Part shown: one piece after another, positions 6,532-8,929 of the stretch
Position numbering within the stretch: the stretch's first letter is position 1
Layout: each line of letters begins with the position of its first letter
From: an uncultured Bacteroidota bacterium
GTDB taxonomy: Bacteria > Bacteroidota > Bacteroidia > Chitinophagales > Chitinophagaceae
Assembly (NCBI GenBank): GCA_903906615.1
Contig: CAIVKT010000336.1
Span: 1-8,929 of the forward strand
Direction of reading: 5' to 3'
DNA: 8,929 bases
Program-made: the position numbers and the translations under genes
Notes under the pieces: model-generated
The model's database searches: none
What the model saw: only the letters and a program-made list of their open reading frames with translations
Told to the model about the DNA's origin: nothing

Positions 6532-7560
6532 AGCTGTTTCATTGGTTATATGATTGTCTGATCTGTGGTTACTTAATGTATGCTTGTTGATGATCTGCGA
6601 AATGATCTGCTCGGTCATATCGGGATAGTTGACGGCTATGGGCTTGCCTTCGCTGAGCCATTGGCCTATGGTCGCCATATATTTCTGGTCCAGTGTTTTT
6701 ATTACTGTGGCTCCCATAGCGGCTGCGCCGGCAGCATTGCATTGCTGCTCGTATTGCGTGAGCATGGGTATCACCAGCACCTTCTTGCCGAGGTACATAG
6801 CCTCGGCAGGGCCTTCAAAGCCTGCGCCGCAGAGCACACCCGTGCTTGTAGCCATGCTTTCTATGAATGCACGGTTGTCTATTTTGCGTACCGATACATT
6901 GCCTGCGGTAAATGGTTCTTTATTGTGTTTGGAGAACACTTCCCACTTTGCCTGCGGAAATTTAGAAAGGTTCTTCACAATAGTTTCATCATCATAGGCA
7001 GGCAGGTAAACGGTATAGTGCCCGTTGTCAACAGGTGTAAGCTCGCGTATCTCTTTGCGGATGAGCGGGGTAAAAATATCGTCGCCGAAGTTCTTGAAAT
7101 GAAAACCGTATGCGGCAGATACCGGGGCATAATGGCGCAGCACCAACTGACCCACAGGGTCGGCCAGCTTAGGCTTAGGTGCATTCTTGTGCAGCACAGC
7201 GCACTGGTGGCTCAGCGAGATGCACGGCAGCTTTTTACGTTTGCACGCCCAGGCCGATACCGGCTCAAAATCATTGATCACGAGGTCGTACTGCTCTACG
7301 GGCAGCTCCTTGATGTCTTTGAGCAGGCGCGATAGCTTCAGTTTGCGGGCGGTGTCCCATATGTCTACCCCGCCATGCTTGCCAAAGATGAAGCTCATGC
7401 CATACATGCGGTATTTTACCGGGAACGGAACATCCACATCGGCCTGTATACCACTGATGAGCACATCCACATCGCCATATTTCGAGAGTGCCGGATATAC
7501 ATCGCGCGCACGGCTCAGGTGACCGTTGCCGGTGCCCTGTATCGCAAAAAGGATCTTCAT
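6517..7560 (-). CDS. MurG-like glycosyltransferase (PF13528/TIGR00661 type)
   Basis: This is a 347-residue cytosolic, probably membrane-associated GT-B glycosyltransferase. The N-terminal domain opens with MKILFAIQGTGNGHLSRA; the glycine-rich GTGNGH loop (residues 9-14) is typical of the MurG/UGT-like group. A second domain carries the nucleotide-sugar-binding stretch CGAGFEGPAEA (244-254), then LGKKVLVIP and QYEQQCNA (269-276), as in MurG and the MJ1255-type family. No membrane helix is visible. The final 25 residues (HRSDNHITNETAYLPA...) are polar and likely disordered. The gene starts 35 bases after the stop of the upstream phosphoesterase gene on the same strand, so the two form an operon. 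The acceptor is unknown: a lipid such as diacylglycerol or a lipid A intermediate would fit the neighbour, but this is inference. The ATG at 7560 is the first clear start and agrees with the family N-terminus. Confidence 0.85.
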   Translation of the reverse strand: MKILFAIQGTGNGHLSRARDVYPALSKYGDVDVLISGIQADVDVPFPVKYRMYGMSFIFGKHGGVDIWDTARKLKLSRLLKDIKELPVEQYDLVINDFEPVSAWACKRKKLPCISLSHQCAVLHKNAPKPKLADPVGQLVLRHYAPVSAAYGFHFKNFGDDIFTPLIRKEIRELTPVDNGHYTVYLPAYDDETIVKNLSKFPQAKWEVFSKHNKEPFTAGNVSVRKIDNRAFIESMATSTGVLCGAGFEGPAEAMYLGKKVLVIPMLTQYEQQCNAAGAAAMGATVIKTLDQKYMATIGQWLSEGKPIAVNYPDMTEQIISQIINKHTLSNHRSDNHITNETAYLPA

Positions 7561-7595
7561 TGTATATAAGAGATAATAAGTGACTCTACTCTTTT

Positions 7596-8468
7596 CTATG
7601 CAGCCTCCACACCTTCCATGCCCTTTGATGGCTTCATATTGAGCTCCAGCATCAGGCTGGCCATCATTGCTTTGGCCGATTCTTTGTGCTGCTTCTTATT
7701 ATTGATGTCTATGGCCTGCGCCACAGGGTCTTCCATGTAGTTGTATATGCGCCACTGCCCCGCATTATATTCCAGCGAGGTGAGGTTCTCTATCCAGTCG
7801 CCGGAGTTCATGTAAGTGACATGGCCCTTGGGTGTATTTACCTCTTTGATCTCGGGATGGTGTATGTGTCCGCAGATCACATAGTCGTACTTATTCTCAG
7901 CGGCTATATCGCAAACGGTTGCTTCAAAATTGTTGATGAACTTCACCGCGCCCTTCACACTATTCTTTACCTTTTTGGAGAGTGATATCTTGCCCCTGCC
8001 CATTTTGAGTGATACATAATTCACCAGGCGGTTAATGAGTATAAGGAAATCGTAGCCTATGGCGCCGAGCTTTGCCAGCCAGCGGCTATGCTGCATCACC
8101 ACATCAAACACATCGCCATGAAATATCCACAGGCGCTTATCATCTATCTTTAAAGAGAGCTTATTGACAATGCGCAACGACCCGAGGTGAAAGCCTTTGA
8201 AGCGGCGCAGCATCTCATCATGATTGCCGGGTATGTAGTATACCGGCACCTCCTTGGCTATAAGCCCTATGAGGTGTTTCACGACCATCATATGAGTGGC
8301 AGGCCAGTAGCGCTTACTGAATTGCCAAACGTCTATAATGTCGCCGTTGAGTACTACCGCCTTGGGTTTGATACTTTTAAGGTATTGGAGGAGCTCGGTA
8401 GCATGGCAGCCGTAAGTGCCAAGGTGTATATCTGAAAGCACTACGATGTCCACTTCTCTCTTAGCCAT
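7596..8468 (-). CDS. LpxH/PlcP-like metallophosphoesterase
   Basis: This 290-residue calcineurin-type phosphoesterase is of the kind usually annotated UDP-2,3-diacylglucosamine diphosphatase (COG2908). All metal-binding blocks are present: SDIHLG (Asp13, His15), NGDIIDVW (Asp43), GNHDE (Asn82, His83), FHGD (His118) and CGHIHHP (His201, His203). A helical cap-like insert follows FHGDVFD (about 121-185) and holds the family's ISLSKKVKNSVKGAVKFINNFE-like segment. LpxH cleaves UDP-diacylglucosamine to lipid X in lipid A synthesis. The same superfamily includes PlcP, a phospholipase C used in phosphate-starvation lipid remodelling, and sequence reading alone does not settle which applies. GNHD, not the GNRD of E. 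coli LpxH, and about 40 extra C-terminal residues argue against a strict LpxH orthologue. It is the first gene of an operon with a glycosyltransferase. Confidence 0.85.
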   Translation of the reverse strand: MAKREVDIVVLSDIHLGTYGCHATELLQYLKSIKPKAVVLNGDIIDVWQFSKRYWPATHMMVVKHLIGLIAKEVPVYYIPGNHDEMLRRFKGFHLGSLRIVNKLSLKIDDKRLWIFHGDVFDVVMQHSRWLAKLGAIGYDFLILINRLVNYVSLKMGRGKISLSKKVKNSVKGAVKFINNFEATVCDIAAENKYDYVICGHIHHPEIKEVNTPKGHVTYMNSGDWIENLTSLEYNAGQWRIYNYMEDPVAQAIDINNKKQHKESAKAMMASLMLELNMKPSKGMEGVEAA

Positions 8469-8633
8469 TATTCTCTTCTTCGAAGTTTTTGGTTATACAA
8501 AATGACGACATTAGTATAAAGAGAATATTATGGTGGCATTAATTTAATATGAATTAAGGAAAGAGGATGTTTTGCTTACCGCAAATGAAGAGGATGGCAT
8601 GGTGTATTTGTTTCACCCGTTATTTAAACTATT

Positions 8634-8843
8634 ATGCAAAATACTGATCAAACCGGCGATAAGTGGGGTAATATAAGTGACTCCCTGAAAGTATCCATTG
8701 AAAAATGCCTGAAAGACATGGAGGCAAGAATTGCAGAACTTAATGAAGAAATGGTGAAATTCTACAGCAAATGGCTTACAAAAAAATACCACCTGGAAAG
8801 CAGTATTCAGGGGTCAATCTTCACCTTTCACACAAAGATTTGA
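8634..8843 (+). CDS. Small hypothetical protein, possibly coiled-coil
   Basis: I do not recognise this 69-residue ORF. Residues 15-52 read as a charged amphipathic helix with a heptad-like spacing of hydrophobic residues (SLKVSIEKCLKDM, then EARIAELNEEMVKFY), which could form a coiled coil. There is no signal peptide or membrane segment. It is divergent from the phosphoesterase gene, 165 bases away, with no good TAnnTTTG promoter in front. A run of seven A (8780-8786) lies in the gene. Beyond it both other plus-strand frames stay open for about 40 codons, so the true 3' end is uncertain. It may be a real small gene, a fragment, or a chance ORF. Confidence 0.4.
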   Translation: MQNTDQTGDKWGNISDSLKVSIEKCLKDMEARIAELNEEMVKFYSKWLTKKYHLESSIQGSIFTFHTKI

Positions 8844-8929
8844 ACTGTTCGTCACAATTCTCTCGCAGATACAGCGCTTATCGCTTAATTTTATGTTAGA
8901 AACGCAACTATGACACCGAAATCATATAA

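Noticed and set aside
6580..7335. 251-codon open frame on the plus strand
   Set aside because: It is antisense to the glycosyltransferase, has Cys- and His-rich composition and shows no recognisable motif; treated as a shadow.
8873..8893. AGCG-CTTAT-CGCT stem followed by TAATTTTA
   Set aside because: A four-base stem is too short for a terminator, and TAATTTTA has no -33 partner that would make it a promoter.

Overview
The window looks like a fragment of a Bacteroidota genome, probably Chitinophagaceae-like. The evidence is a type IX secretion (T9SS) C-terminal sorting domain, signal peptides ending in the '-AQ' style common in this phylum, a PorT-type outer-membrane barrel, promoter-like TAnnTTTG elements, and no clear Shine-Dalgarno sequences before the starts. 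No rRNA, tRNA, CRISPR array, insertion sequence or prophage gene is visible. No intergenic gap exceeds 300 bases.

Layout: (1) Bases 1 to about 155 are GC-rich (98 of 150 by hand count) and do not continue the gene they abut; they look like a chimeric or foreign end. (2) 76-1719 (-) is a secreted protein of Ig-like repeats whose T9SS sorting domain is cut by that junction. (3) 1964-4903 (-) is a large secreted M16 zinc peptidase with a terminator hairpin after it. (4) 5028-5735 (+) is an outer-membrane beta-barrel protein. It is divergent from the peptidase, with promoter-like elements for both genes in the 124-base gap. (5) 5861-6444 (+) is a two-gene toxin-antitoxin operon: a small helical antitoxin-like protein overlapping a Doc/Fic-type toxin by four bases, preceded by two adjacent inverted repeats. 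(6) 6517-8468 (-) is a two-gene operon of an LpxH/PlcP-like metallophosphoesterase followed by a MurG-like glycosyltransferase. (7) 8634-8843 (+) is a small unrecognised ORF near the window end.

The secreted and envelope genes (2-4) and the lipid-type operon (6) all concern the cell surface, but nothing in the sequence shows that they form one system. The observations most worth a second look are the Doc toxin paired with an antitoxin I cannot place in the Phd family, and the phosphoesterase-glycosyltransferase pair. That pair resembles in layout the phospholipid-to-glycolipid remodelling operons (plcP-agt) of other bacteria. I found no clear evidence of an entirely new kind of system.
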